Below are positions 32,349-43,984 of a stretch of DNA of 64,000 nucleotides, one piece after another. The stretch is from Branchiostoma floridae (lineage: Eukaryota; Chordata; Leptocardii; Amphioxiformes; Branchiostomatidae). The stretch covers positions 15,142,058 through 15,206,057 of the forward strand of contig NC_049989.1 of the NCBI RefSeq assembly GCF_000003815.2, given 5' to 3'. Under the pieces are notes generated by a model. It was not told where the DNA came from. It saw nothing but the letters and a program-made list of their open reading frames with translations, and made no database searches. Both the position numbers and the translations under genes were made by a program. Within the stretch, counting starts at the first letter, position 1; every line of letters starts with the position of its first letter.

Positions 32349-34692
32349 AACTTCAGGTAGTCAATGACAGGACTGACATAGCATTGCGCCGTGTCTAGTG
32401 ACCAACCAGAGTGATTTTACATTTCTAAGGGATTGGGGTTGAATCTTGTTCAGAACATATACCAAGGCGTTGTAGACACGAGGGCCTACATTTGAAAGCT
32501 GAATAACACCTTTAGCAAGAAAGATGTTCTCTACCTGTGTGAGACAACCACTCTCGTAGAAGCACAACAGTGCGATCTCCATGTACACCTGGTAGCGAAA
32601 GAAAGCCAACTCAGAAGGACTCAAAAACTCTCCTTCATTCCCCGTAGCCCGACATTTAGAATAAAGATAGTGGTCTATGTGTCTGTGATGGAGCCTATGA
32701 CTGAAGGTATCAGACAAATGTTCTACCTCCTCTTGATAGAGTTTGACAAGAAGGGCCAATATAACATCCGCTTCGCGTCCTAACTTCGCACAGGCAAAAA
32801 TGACCATGTTTTCCAAGTCACGCACATTTTTAGCCGTTCTTAGGTACGTGTTCAGAATGGCATTTCCTGCTGTCTCGTCTTGAAGCCTTTTTGCGAAATA
32901 CAATCCTGCAAAATACTCCTACATCGTTTTGTGGGAGAAGGAAAACTGGTCAGAAGGGTTGAGTCTGGAGGGACTTTCTTGTCTGTGAAGGATCCCTAAA
33001 AACACAAGCTCTTGCAAACTGTCTTCATCACAATACTTGGCAACGTCGTCTTTGCTATATACAAGCCTATTTTCTATCAATCCATTGAAAGCAAGAGCCC
33101 CGGCACACAACAACGCGTCTCTGATGCTGTCAGGAATACCTTGGCAGAATGAAAATATGAAAAACAATGTTGTTCCTAACGCAATGTCGCCTTATGGTGA
33201 AGGAAACTAGCTCATCATAAAGGGGAAAGATTCGACCTCCAAACACCAAATCCTGCTTCTCTTCCCACATCATGCAGGTCAACAAAAGCAGTATTGGTGT
33301 TGCCAGAATGCCTGTGGGGATTAGAGAGGAGTCCAATTTGCTGACTAAGGCTGCTGCCTTGGCCTCGTCTCCCGTGAAGAACCTGTGGACGTAAGTGCGG
33401 ATGTTGTCCTGACTGAAGCCCGTGATCTCCACCTGTGTGTCCGGACACATCAGACTCTGCAGCTGAGGGGCGTGGGAAGGTCTGGTGGTCACCAACAGGC
33501 AACAGTCTCGGAGAACCTTACCTGAAAGGAAGGGAGGATTTGCACTAAGGCTCGCCAATGTTGTTTAGACCAATGGTTTAATGTCAGCCCTGACATATGG
33601 GGAGGACATCCATTCATATCATGTTGCAATGTATGTGTTAACGCCAGTTCACCTTTATCAACAGGGTAACCTATATCCGTTGATCTAAAAAAACCCAGAG
33701 TATTTGGGGATATCAAGTTGAATTGGAATATTTTATATTGCAGTTTAGAGCCACCGTCCGTCAAGTTTATATCCCTAAATACCCTTGTTTAAAAAAAACG
33801 GCAACGATTGTCACCCAGATAAAGTGAACTAGAATTAGACGGTCCGTTTGAAATGGAGTGCCTACCAGTCAGAAGTTTAGTGACGTCATGCCCTTCATGC
33901 CTAGCCCACTCGTCGAAGCCGTCGAGAATGATCAAGACTCGGTCATTCCCCTTCAAGTACGTTTCTAAGTCCGACTCTTGGAACGGCACATCTTCTGGTA
34001 GGAGTTGGTCGAAGATGCACTCCGTGAGGGACTGGGACTCACCAACCTTCCGCAGTGCGATCGGGAAAACCAGATCATACTTTTTCAGAACGGGAGAACG
34101 CCCCTCGGCCCAGTCAAAAGCGAGTTTAGAAACTTCGGTCGTCTTCCCTATCCCTGCGTTACCTTCGATCAAAATGCGCCGGGGCTGGGGACAATCGGGC
34201 CTGGCAGTCAAAGCGTCGACAGTAGAGGGGAGGGCGCGACGTTCAATGTTTCCTCCTTGTTGTGTTCGCGTCACGAGGTCTACAGTCGTGAAGATGTCCT
34301 CAATCTTCATGGTGAAAGTTTCATTCCACGCTAGTGGGTGAAGGTTGCTCAGTCTTGTCTTGAAATACGACTTAAGTGAATCTTGACATTGAGCCAGGGG
34401 AAAATTTTCAGGGGCACTGTCAATGTTGGGACCTGAAAAAAAGTCAAACAAATTGACGACAGGTTATACATAGCGTGTACTAGGTCATTTCGCTACATTG
34501 TCAGTTTGATACAGTACGTTTGGCTACATGGCAAATCGTTTCATTACATGGTAGGAGTCGTTTGGCTGCATGGTAGAAGTAGTTTTGCTAAATTTGGATG
34601 TTATCTAGTGTCTAAATAGTGTAATGACATTTCTTCCTTGCGGAGTGAACACAGGGGGTTGTCTTTGATGGCGGAAATATTTAGTCGTCAAG

Positions 34693-34819
34693 GTCAACCC
34701 TGTGGTTCCGCAGGGTACAATTTTAGGCCCTCTGCTCTCTCTACTATACATAAATGACCTCACCAACTCCGTAGGTTCACATGTTTGCCTATTTGCTGAC
34801 GATTGCTTGATTTCTCGAG
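34693..34819 (+). pseudogene. LINE reverse transcriptase fossil in NLR-A intron 2
   Basis: The plus strand encodes VPQGTILGPLL, LLYINDLTNSVG and CLFADDCLI, the RT active-site block, antisense to NLR-A. Equivalent remnants occur in the same intron of NLR-B, NLR-C and NLR-D, so the insertion is older than the gene duplications. Confidence 0.75.
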
Positions 34820-35483
34820 CCATCAGTTTACCCTTCTTATCAAGCACTCACCTGTGTTAGGTTCATCGGATGCTCCGTGGAAGGAAGTGATGTTGACGGT
34901 GGAATGGGGTCCGATGTTGATGACCTTGTTGCCTTGGCCGCTCACTTGACTAGGGTTTGTAATTTGGGTCACTGTATTTTCTGTACAAAACACAGGAAGG
35001 CAACTGTTTGTACAAAATAAAATGAATTTTTCTCATGTATACGTGGAAGGAAAAATATGGTTGTGAAATACAAATGTCTGGAATATCATTTCTTCTACCT
35101 GTTTCTGAGAACGCCACCACCTCTCCGTCATTGTAGCATTCACGCCCACCGTCCAAGCCTTGAGTGTCTCTCCCCTGATCCAGCGCTAGTAAGGCCATGT
35201 CGTAGGATTCCTGATCATGATGAAGATCGACGTCAGTGGCCTGACACGTACCGACCCCTTCCTCATCCTCATTGTCAAGGCTAGGAGCGATGTTTGTGGG
35301 TTCGTCATTGTCCAATACGTTGCTTCTCATGTCAACATTTGCCCCGTGTTCTCTACTAGTTTCTTCCGAACGCGATCTCGTTTGGTGTGGCGCCCGACTT
35401 TGCCCTTCGTCTTGCCTAAATTCGCCTCCGGTCAAACTCTGGTCGGACCTCAGTTTTGCTGCCTCTGACGCTTTCTGGTCCAT

Positions 35484-35757
35484 TTTAGGCTGGACTGTTG
35501 ATAAAACAAAGAAATCTTGACTTATGTCCACACTCATCTATTATTATTCTTGTTTCCCGGACGTATGCATGAAATCAATGGTGACACCGACTGTGGTATA
35601 CCCATCGCCTCTTCACTCCACTGTACTACAGTATACACATTGCGTACACTGCAGTGTATACATATAATGGCATGCAGTAAAACCTGCCGTGTTCCACAAT
35701 GCCTGGCTTTGTTTACACACCTCGTGTTCAATCAGGTGTACCACATTTCACACGTCA
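35484..35757. other. 5' flank of NLR-A
   Basis: Upstream region of NLR-A. Read on the minus strand, the stretch before ATG 35483 ends in a pyrimidine-rich tract with TCAACAG, like an intron acceptor. The same pattern precedes the matching ATG in the other three copies, so an untranslated or short coding first exon may lie further upstream. An alternative in-frame ATG lies at 35537. Confidence 0.4.
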
Positions 35758-36405
35758 TACCACGGCCACATATCATACAAATCAACAAAAACATGTTGTA
35801 TTTTCCATGCGCTCGTCTGTTACTTCAGTATCCACCACCTCATGTAAGACTCTATGGTGCGTGTCTGAAGTATGTGACGTCATTTGTTTATCTGGGTATA
35901 CATCCAAACCCTACACTTAGCGTTGACGACTGTGTACGTGCGCAGCTGAAGAGTCTGTCTAGTCGTGCTAATTGTATAAATCGCAAGTTCTCCCTTTGTT
36001 CTCCACCTGTTAAGAAAAACTTGTTTATGGCGTACCGTGGCCAAATATATGGCGCGCAATTATGGAACTCTGTCGGTGCGGGTGTCCTGTAAGTGCCGGG
36101 TCGCATACAATAACTGTTTCCGGATCATTATGAATTTGCCACGCTGTAGCGCCAATACAATGTTTGCGTACCATTCGACTGACAGTTTTGAAACAAGGCG
36201 AAGGAGGGTTTGTTATTCTTTTCTACAAATATTACTATCCCCCAATAATACTTTTGTCAATAACTTGCTGAATTCTGACATGTTCTACAGAAATATCTTT
36301 TTCACAACTGTTATGGCTTATTCTACAGGTAGAGGTTTTAATGTATATGTATGTATTTTCTGTGTATCTATGGATTTTTAACCTGAAATACTGAGAATAA
36401 AGTAA
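35758..36405 (+). mobile_element. LINE 3' fragment with frameshift
   Basis: Two overlapping frames encode the C-terminal part of a LINE reverse transcriptase: FVYLGIHPNPTLSVDD and YRGQIYGAQLWNS, then (frame +1) VAYNNCFRIIMNLPRCSANT. They are broken by a frameshift near 36080. The 3' end has GAGAATAAAG. It lies upstream of NLR-A. Boundaries approximate. Confidence 0.6.
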
Positions 36406-36984
36406 ACAAAGATGTATTCGTCATCACCCGGGGAAATTTGGGGGAGGGGGTTTCCACACGTACACGTAACCAGACCAACAAGTTCCCTAAAATGAATTCA
36501 CTGCCGTATACAAAATGCTTAATTCTAAGGTTGAAAACCTTTCGAACACACGAACAGTTATTTCGTGCAGCGGGAAAATTCTTAGAAGTCACGTTTTCTG
36601 TGTAACAGTGGGGTAAGTACCCGGAGTGGGGTTCAACGGGGAATACGTACCTCTATAGCCTTACCTCACGCTCAGAAAGAGAAAACGCACGACAGGTTGT
36701 CCTTAGTGGTCCAAGGGGCATGTACAATTCTAAATCCCACTTTAATTTACCGAGGGCGACTGTCAAGCGGCGCGTTTCTCTTCCTGGCTATTGTACACAA
36801 TACAGCTCCGGGGCAAAGGTCACTGCGTTTCGCACCTGGCGGTTAGTGCTTTGCTTAGAACGATGTGGGCAAAATCATACAAATGTCTGTAGTTGTGTCT
36901 CAAGAATAGTACGACGTTGAGTTCTCAGTGTGGTATGGTGCCACATATTCTTATATGCGGATGAACAATTAAGAAAAAGCACAA
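36406..36984. other. Intergenic block shared with the NLR-B and NLR-D flanks
   Basis: No gene. At about 36660 the stretch CCTTACCTCACGCTCAG, then AGAAAACGCACG, recurs at 43988 and about 59690 in the same plus-strand orientation, although NLR-A/B and NLR-D point opposite ways. Confidence 0.5.
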
Positions 36985-37235
36985 GGGTATTCGGCCCAGA
37001 GCCCTGGGTTCCAATCCTGTTATGCTATACCGATCTTGTGCCCTTGGGAAAGGCATTTAACTCGACTTTCCTCACTACATCCACGTGTAAATATGGGTAT
37101 TTGACTTCGGCCTGGGGATTCAAAACGCGGTGAAAGGAGTGGGATGGGTCCTGCCTTCCAATATTGTGCCTGAGACACAGTGTACTAACGTACTGCCCCT
37201 ACGGCCATAAAGTGGCTATAGGATTACCTTTATCT
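36985..37235 (+). mobile_element. tRNA-derived SINE of Deu type, copy 1
   Basis: A B-box-like GGGTTCCAATCCTG is followed by GCCCTTGGGAAAGGCATTTA, which resembles the conserved core of V/Deu-SINEs, and by AAATATGGGTA. Related copies at 45251-45442 and 59995-60235. Family name inferred from the core motif. Confidence 0.65.
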
Positions 37236-37442
37236 TAGGTCAATCTTTTGTATGTGGCACTGTAAGATAAGTGCATTGCCACATTGTCCTTGCCTGTCTT
37301 AAATCAAATCAACACAAAAAGTAAAGCGGAAACGTCTAAAGTTGCAAACGTTCTATGAAGACTTTTGGATAATTATATTTTGGGAATCGTTCACTGACCA
37401 ATAGACGTTAATGTCTTACGTATTTTTACATTTTAACAAATC

Positions 37443-37511
<69 letters not shown>

Positions 37512-37512
37512 G
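37443..37512. repeat. (CA)n microsatellite
   Basis: CA dinucleotide repeat of about 33 units. Confidence 0.95.
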
Positions 37513-37759
37513 CACACAAACACACAAACGCGGATTAAAACATAACCTTGATATGGGTAATAAACATTTCAGAATACATGTATATCAGTCGTGAAGATTT
37601 GCATCATTTGGCAAAGTATGGGGTTGTAGAAGTCTAGTTTTGTTGTTGTTGTTGTTGTTTTTAACACGTCTTCGGGACTAGTTCTGTTACTTTACAAAAG
37701 CAAGAATTTTCACCAACCTCTCAAATCCTCACTGTTTTTTGTACCAGTAACACTGATAA

Positions 37760-38400
37760 ACAAGTGCGCAAAAATACACAAAACAGATGTATGCATCTTT
37801 ATAGTTTTCTTTATACTTTGGCTTGCATATGATTATCTGTGATATTAGTAATTGTTCTAAAGGTGCATGTATACAATGGAAGGGGATTATATGACATAAT
37901 GGTATTCCCATGCATACTCTGATCGTTGTCCATTTACAGTTTTCTAAGACTCTCTTGACAATACACAATGTGTAGTCAATATTTGCTGCTATTCTTCACT
38001 ATTTGATAGTCAAGTGCTGTTAGGTTGTTATTTGCAGTTGTATCCAGTGAAAAGTTACCAAGGGTTATCTTTACAGTCAAACTGTGTAAACCTTTACATA
38101 CAGTCCTATTCTTATACAAAGTCACTATGTATATCTAGACTACGCCAAAATTTGGGGGTAAGTCCCAATTAAACTTGGTGTTGGTTAAGTCAAGTTTAGT
38201 TTTTCTACTATATATGTAGACTAGCTATTGACAGGTTTTTATCCCAGTATCATTGCATTGCATGTCTGATCAAAACCTCAGCTAAAAGGTTTGTGATTTT
38301 CTGTCAACAAACATACTATTTACGACAGCAAGAACTCTTAAGTTTGTCTTTGGTTTGTTTGCGTTCTCGTCTTCTGTTACAGAAATGACATGGCAAAAAT
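37760..38400. repeat. Copy of the ARPC3 3' flank next to NLR-B
   Basis: Similar to 28980-29650, directly downstream of ARPC3, in the same orientation. Shared segments include ACAGATGTATGCAT, GTGCTGTTAGGTTGTTATTTG or its variant, and TTTGGTTTGTTTGCGTTC. It implies that the unit that gave rise to NLR-B included DNA next to ARPC3. Confidence 0.6.
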
Positions 38401-38578
38401 GGTAAGGGTATTCCATAACTCATACGATGATTAAAATGTTCATCCACCGAAGTAGATGAGGACCTTGACTTTAACATCTGTCACCCCAAATGACTTGATG
38501 ATTTGTAACTCAAATGTACATGAAAACAGCCTATTCAGCCGCAGAAAACATTAAGTGAAAGATTGTCAATTTAGAGAA

Positions 38579-38598
38579 AGGACGTTATATAACGTCCT
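38579..38598. repeat. 20-bp perfect palindrome downstream of NLR-B
   Basis: AGGACGTTATATAACGTCCT is its own complement. The identical palindrome occurs at 56594-56613 downstream of NLR-C. Confidence 0.8.
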
Positions 38599-39159
38599 TG
38601 GTTAGTGCTTGGAGTTTACGTTTGCCTTGAGCATGTCCGGTGCTAGACTGATGAATGGTGTGTATGAGCCTGATGAGGAGGGAGTTCCGGGCCCACCATG
38701 AGTAACTGATTCCTGGAGGGAAGTACATGTTGAAAGAACGTGGCTGTTAGGTAGTGTTGGATGCAAAATGTACAGATGTAAAAAGTTATCGGGTACCTTT
38801 ATGTGGCTTTATTAAAGAAAATCCATTAGTGTGTTCACAATGGCAAACTTTCCTGGACGTCTTAACAGAACCATGAACAACTTAGAAAACATTCATCAGC
38901 ACAATATTTACAATACTATTTACTTGTACACCAACAAGCGTTGTGTCTATGTTGTTATGTAGAAAACTGACAAAGGCTGACAAAGCGTCTAAAATGTCAT
39001 GCAAAACAAGCCGAAGCCTACCCTCTGCTAGGAGGTACAGTTTTGGGTGCTCTGTGCTGTAATTTCAATTAATAGTACATACATGTACATGTACATCTCA
39101 AGCAAGCTACATACTCAATGAATGATACCACATACCTTTCGTGTACTCATTTCTGTAGG

Positions 39160-42100
39160 TCATGACTTTAAGCCCCCGAGAACTTCCCAAACTTTCCTTT
39201 CGTCCTCCTGACCTGTCACATTGGCTCTCCACTCAAACACTTCCATCTTTGAGCAGTACTGCACTACTGCAGTAGCTGTGTGTTAAATTGAAAACAACAG
39301 TATTAGAACCTTAGCCAAGAATGTTATGACTTATGTTGTCTGGACTGTTCATGTTTGTGTGTGTCTATCCGTCTGCTAACATAACTCTAGGATGCCTGGA
39401 TGGATTGTCTTGACACTTGGGATGATACTTGGAAACCGTCAATGTAAATTTTGATTTCAAAACATACATAATGAGCAAACATCGCAAGAAGAAAAAGGAT
39501 ATTTGTTATTCAACATGTGATTTTACATGTGATATGAATTATGTAAGTAAGAGGCTACTTTTTATATTATCTGCATTCCAATGATATAAAATTACTAATT
39601 GGGAGGGTTATTAAGTAGTTTTGATCAGTACACAACAAGTTTCATCAATTTTATACCAAGCAAGTGGTACATGAATAAGGAATTATAGAAAAGTATCGAT
39701 GTAAAACAATGAGGTGAATAAGAACATGCCCTTACCTATCTGTAGAACATCCTCCAGGCTAAGTTTGCACTCATATACGTTCAGGACTTTGAGGTTCCGT
39801 AAGGAGCACGGCAGTTCTGAGATTTCCTTTCCACAACCTGCTAGTTTGTTACCAAAGAGGTTCAACCATTCAAGGTCCACCAACATCTTCAAGTAAGGTA
39901 ATAATACAAGTAGATCTGAGCAGGAAAGATTGTTCAAACACAACACAAGCTTCCTCAAACTTGTGAGGTAAGGCAGCTGTTGTGCCAGGCGGGCACAAGG
40001 TCCTGTATTGGGGTCATGACCTCCAAGACAAGCACGATAAAGGTCCAACTCAGACAAATTCATCATCCCCAGGTAGTCAATGACAGGACTGACAAAGCAT
40101 TCCGTGGTACCCATCAACCTGAGGGATTTTATACTTCTAAGGGATCGAGGTGGAATGTTCTTCAGAACATGTTCCAAGGCGTTGTAAACATGAGGGCCTA
40201 CATTTGAAAAGTGAATAACACCTTTGGTTGGAAAGATGTTCTCTACCTGCGAGAGACAACCACTCTCGTAGAAGCACAACAATGCGATCTCCATGTATGT
40301 CTGGAGGTGAAAGAAAGCTAACTTAGAAGGACTAAAAAACTCTCCTTCATTCCCTGCAATCCGACATTTAGAATATAGAAAATACTCCATGTAGTGTGGA
40401 TACCCACCACTGGAGGTATCAGACAAATGTTCTACCTCCTCTTGGTGGAGTTTGACAAGGTGAGCCAATATAACATCTGCTTCAAGCCCTAACTTCGCAC
40501 AAGCAAACATGATGACGTTTTCCAAGTCACGCACACTTTGAGCCGTTGTCAGGTATGTGTTCAGAATGGACTTTTCTGTTGTCTCGTCCTGAAGCCTTTT
40601 TGCGAAATACAACCCTGCGAAATACTCCTGCATCGTCTTGTGGGAGAAGGAAAACTGGTCAGAAGGGTTGAGTCTGGAGGGACTTTCTTGCCTGTGAAAA
40701 ATCCCCAACAACACAAGCTCCTGCAAACTGTCTTCACGACAATACTTGGCAACGTCTTCTTTGCTATATACTAGCCTATTCTCCAACAAGCCATTGAAAG
40801 CAAGAGCCCCGGCACACAATAACGCATCTCTGATGTTGTCAGGAATGCCTTGGTTTGAACCAATGTTGTTCCTAACGCAATGTCGCCTTATGGTGAAGGA
40901 AACTAGCTCATCATAAAGGGGAAAGATTCGACCTCCAAACAACAAATCCTGCTTCTCTTCCCACATCATGCAGGTCAACAAAAGCAGTATTGGTGTTGCC
41001 AGAATGCCTGTGGGGATTAGGGAGGAGTCCATTTTGCTGACTAAGGCAGCTGCCTTGGCCTCGTCTCCCGTGAAGAACCTGTGGACGTAAGTGCGGATGT
41101 TGTCCTGACTGAAGCCCGTGATCTCCACCTGTGTGTCCGGACACATCAGACTCTGCAGCTGAGGGGTGTGGGAAGGTCTGGTGGTCACCAACAGGCAACA
41201 TTCACGGAGAACCTTACCTGAAAGGGCAGGATTCACACTTTACACTACCTTTCAGCAATGTTCTTGTTTAGAACATCGATTCAACGTTAGTCCTTACATA
41301 AGGCCAGACACCCATTCATATCATGTTGTACAGTATAAAAATGGATATAGGTTACCAATCAAATAAAGGTGAACTAGCGTTAGACGGTCATTATGAAATG
41401 GAGTGCCTACCAGTCAGAAGTTTGGTGACGTCATGCCCTTCATGTATGACCCACTCGTCGAAGCCGTCGAGAATGATCAAGACTCGGCCATTCCCCTTCA
41501 AGTACGTTTCCAAGTCCGACTCTTGGAACGGCACATCTTCTGGTAGGAGTTGGTCGAAGATGCACTCTGTGAGGGACTGCGACTCGCCAACCTTCCGCAG
41601 TGCGATCGGGAAAACCAGATCATACTTTTCCAGAACGGGAGAACGGCCCTCGGCCCAGTCAAAAGCTAGTTTAGAAACTTCGGTCGTCTTCCCTATCCCT
41701 GCGTTACCTTCGATCAAAATGCGCCGGGGCTGGGGACAATCGGGCCTGGCAGTCAAAGCGTCGACAGTAGAGGGGAGGGCGCGCCGTTCAATGTTTCCTC
41801 CCTGTTGTGTTCGCGACACGAGGTCTACAGTCGTGAAGATGTCCTCAATCTTCATGGTGAAAGTTTCATTCCACGCTAGTGGGTGAAGGTAGCTCAGTCT
41901 TGTCTTGAAATACGACTTAAGGGAATCTTGACATTGAGCCAGGGGAAAATCTTCAGGGGGACTGTCAATGTTGGGAACTGAAAAAAGTCAAACAAATTGA
42001 CGACAGGTTATACATTGCATGTACTAGGTCGACCGGTCCTGCATTGTCAGTTCAATACAGTACGTTTGGCTACATGGCACGTCGTTGTATTTTATGGTAG

Positions 42101-43017
42101 GAGTCGATTGGCTACATGGTAAAAGTAGTTTAGCTAAATTTGGATGTTTTTATTGTCTACATAGTGCAATGACTTTCCTCACACAGAGAACACAGAGGGA
42201 ACATCTTAAGTCGCCAAAGTCATCCCTAGGGTTCTGGCGGGCATAGTGTTAGGCTCTGCTCTTTCTACTTTACATTGATCACCTCAATACCTGACTACTA
42301 GTAGATTCACATGTTCGACTATTTGCTGACGGTTGCTTGGTTTATCGAACCATAGGCAAGCCTTTTATCAAGCGCTCACCTGTGCTAGCATCATCGGATG
42401 TTCCGTGGAAGATATTGACGGTGGAATTGGGTCCGATGTTGATGACCTTGTTGCCTTGGCCGCTCACTTGACTAGGGTTTGTAATTTGTGTCACTGCATT
42501 TTCTGTACAAAACACAAAAACGCAGTTGTACTTTTAGTCATGTGCTTCACGTCTATCTACAGTGTTCTAAAGTACATGCTGTATACGTGGAAGGACAAAA
42601 GGGTCATGAAATATAAATGTCTGGAGTATAACTTCTCCTACCTGTTTCTGAGAACGCCACCACGTCTCCGTCATTGTAGCATTCACGCCCGCCGTCCAAG
42701 ACTTGAGTATCTCTTCCCTGATCCAGCGCTAGTAAGGCCATGTCGTAGGATTCCTGATCATGATGAAGATCGACGTCAGTGCCCTGACACGTACCAACCC
42801 CTTCCTCATCCTCATTGTCAAGGTTAGGAGCGGTGTTTGTAGGTTCGTCACTGTCCAAGACGTTGCTCCTCACATCAAAATTTCTCCCATGTTCTCTAGT
42901 TTCTTCAGAACACGACATCGTTTGCTGTGGCGGACTTTGCCCTTCGTCTTCCCTTCTTTGTTCTCCAATCAAACTTCGGGACCTCGGTTTTGCTGCCTTT
43001 GACGCTTCCTGATCCAT
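39160..43017 (-). CDS. NLR-B: NACHT-LRR protein with RHIM-like exon
   Basis: Exons 43017-42642, 42502-42380, 41977-41411, 41217-39736 and 39275-39160, all GT/AG, open through 887 codons. Residues 1-125: charged, low-complexity head beginning MDQEASKAAK, with NEDEEGVGT and a conserved ECYNDGDVVAFSETG end; no known domain. Residues 126-166 (exon 2): GQGNKVINIGPNSTVNI, where INIGPNSTV (146-154) resembles the RHIM core [IV]Q[IVL]GxxNxM. NACHT: Walker A GNAGIGKTT (about 257-265), Walker B VLIILDGFDEW (about 332-342), sensor-like CLLVTTRP near 362. A winged-helix/helical region ends in FSFSHKTMQEYFAGLYF. LRRs lie near 720-849 and exon 5 is a conserved tail. It is probably a cytoplasmic ATP-driven innate immune sensor that oligomerises. 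I start at MDQ because the upstream stretch looks like an intron acceptor in all copies. Ligand and partners are unknown. Confidence 0.85.
42218..42347 (+). pseudogene. LINE reverse transcriptase fossil in NLR-B intron 2
   Basis: Decayed counterpart of the fragment at 34693-34819, at the same intron position and orientation relative to the gene. Matching bases run through the stretch CACATGTTCGACTATTTGCT. Confidence 0.6.
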
Positions 43018-43721
43018 TTTAGGCAGGACTGTTGGTAAAAAAAAATAGTTTTCTTACTTTAGTCCGCATATTCATTTAATCTGTTCAAATCCTACTTCTC
43101 GGACTTTAACATAGAATCAATGGAGCGACCGACCCCCTCCCCTCGCCCGCCATATTGTTTTACTCCAACGCACTGTAGTACGTGTCAAGTAAACAGCGTG
43201 TACAATGCAGTGTATACATAAAGTGACATGAAGTAAAATTTATCGTGCCCTCAAACACCTGCCTTTGCTTAAACACAACGAGAGTACTGAGGCATATCAC
43301 ATACATGTATCACCAAGATATATATAATGGCTCGGTCTAAAATGAATATAATTTTAACTTGAAGATAAACCACAACCGTAAATTCTTAATTTTAATGGTG
43401 AATACCTTTGAAAGTAAAATATACACAAGTATATCGTGGAGCAGATAAATGGCGAAACATCTGCCTTGTTTGCCCATCCCCTACCCACCATTGCATCCCC
43501 GCAGAACATCGTCTTCTGTTAACGTTATAATGTAACTTTGCTCAATTTGTTAGAACGTAACTATATGATGACAAAACGACCTTAACATGTATGATCGCGA
43601 CAAACCCTGGACATGCAAACCCAACTGTTATAACCATAGTCATTATCATTAGTGCTAGGGACTATCCAGAATAGGGTCACCTGGGATAGCTTTACTATAC
43701 CTTACCGTAACTTAATAATAA
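43018..43721. other. 5' flank of NLR-B
   Basis: No further gene. From about 43318 to 43520 it resembles 59285-59490 upstream of NLR-D in the same plus-strand orientation (shared ACTTGAAGATAAACCACAAC). The NLR-B promoter should lie here; no core element is recognised. Confidence 0.45.
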
Positions 43722-43984
43722 TAATCACCAGGTGTATTTTGCCAGCCAGTAGGTACCCATTATGAGTAATGAGGCTGATTAACGTGGTCGAGGCACCTCC
43801 TCGAGCACGGGACCCCCGTTTTACGTCCCTCCCGGAAGACGATTTCGTGGAAAGCTTCGTGAGGCTACAGCAATCCGGACGTCCTTGGTTGGTCTCCCAT
43901 CCAAGCACTGTCCGGACCGTCGTGTTGCTTAACTTCCGAGATCGAGGGATCGGGTGTACCAACGCGCCACGCGGCCGTAGCTTA
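43722..43984 (-). mobile_element. 5S rRNA-derived SINE (SINE3-like), copy 2
   Basis: On the minus strand it starts GCTACGGCCGCGTGG and keeps GATCTCGGAAGTTAAGCA, CTTGGATGGGAGACC and GCTGTAGCC of 5S rRNA. A body shared with 19085-19352 follows, then a (TTA)n tail at 43722-43730. It split a block that is continuous at about 59680 near NLR-D. The flanks share CTTAA as a possible target duplication. Confidence 0.8.

Larger units (their letters stand above)
30775..35483 (-). pseudogene. NLR-A: broken NACHT-LRR gene with RHIM-like exon
   Basis: Five-exon plan as in NLR-B and NLR-C: exon 1 35483-35099, exon 2 34980-34852, exon 3 34432-33866, exon 4 33521-31380 and exon 5 30905-30775. Exon 3 still has GNAGIGKTT (Walker A) and VLIILDGFDEW (Walker B). 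Exon 2 encodes GQGNKVINIGPHSTVNI plus two extra residues. Exon 4 is disrupted four times relative to NLR-B/C: about 13 extra bases near 33146-33172 shift the frame, a TAG at 32921-32919 replaces the Gln of HKTMQEYF, about 4 extra bases near 32390 shift it again, and a 631-bp fold-back transposon sits at 31718-32348. Exon 5 also ends differently (KKSQRALTWF). The intact forms would be cytoplasmic STAND ATPase sensors; this copy cannot make one. Truncated products from exons 1-3 remain possible. Confidence 0.85.

Noticed and set aside
33853-34341. Long open frames antisense to NACHT exon 3, seen in all four NLR copies (also 41323-41886, 51558-52106 and 63085-63411)
   Set aside because: They mirror a conserved coding exon, lack plausible protein motifs, and their similarity follows from that of the sense strand.
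37443-37512. CRISPR-like repeat array
   Set aside because: It is a simple CA repeat, and the genome is eukaryotic; no spacer structure is present.
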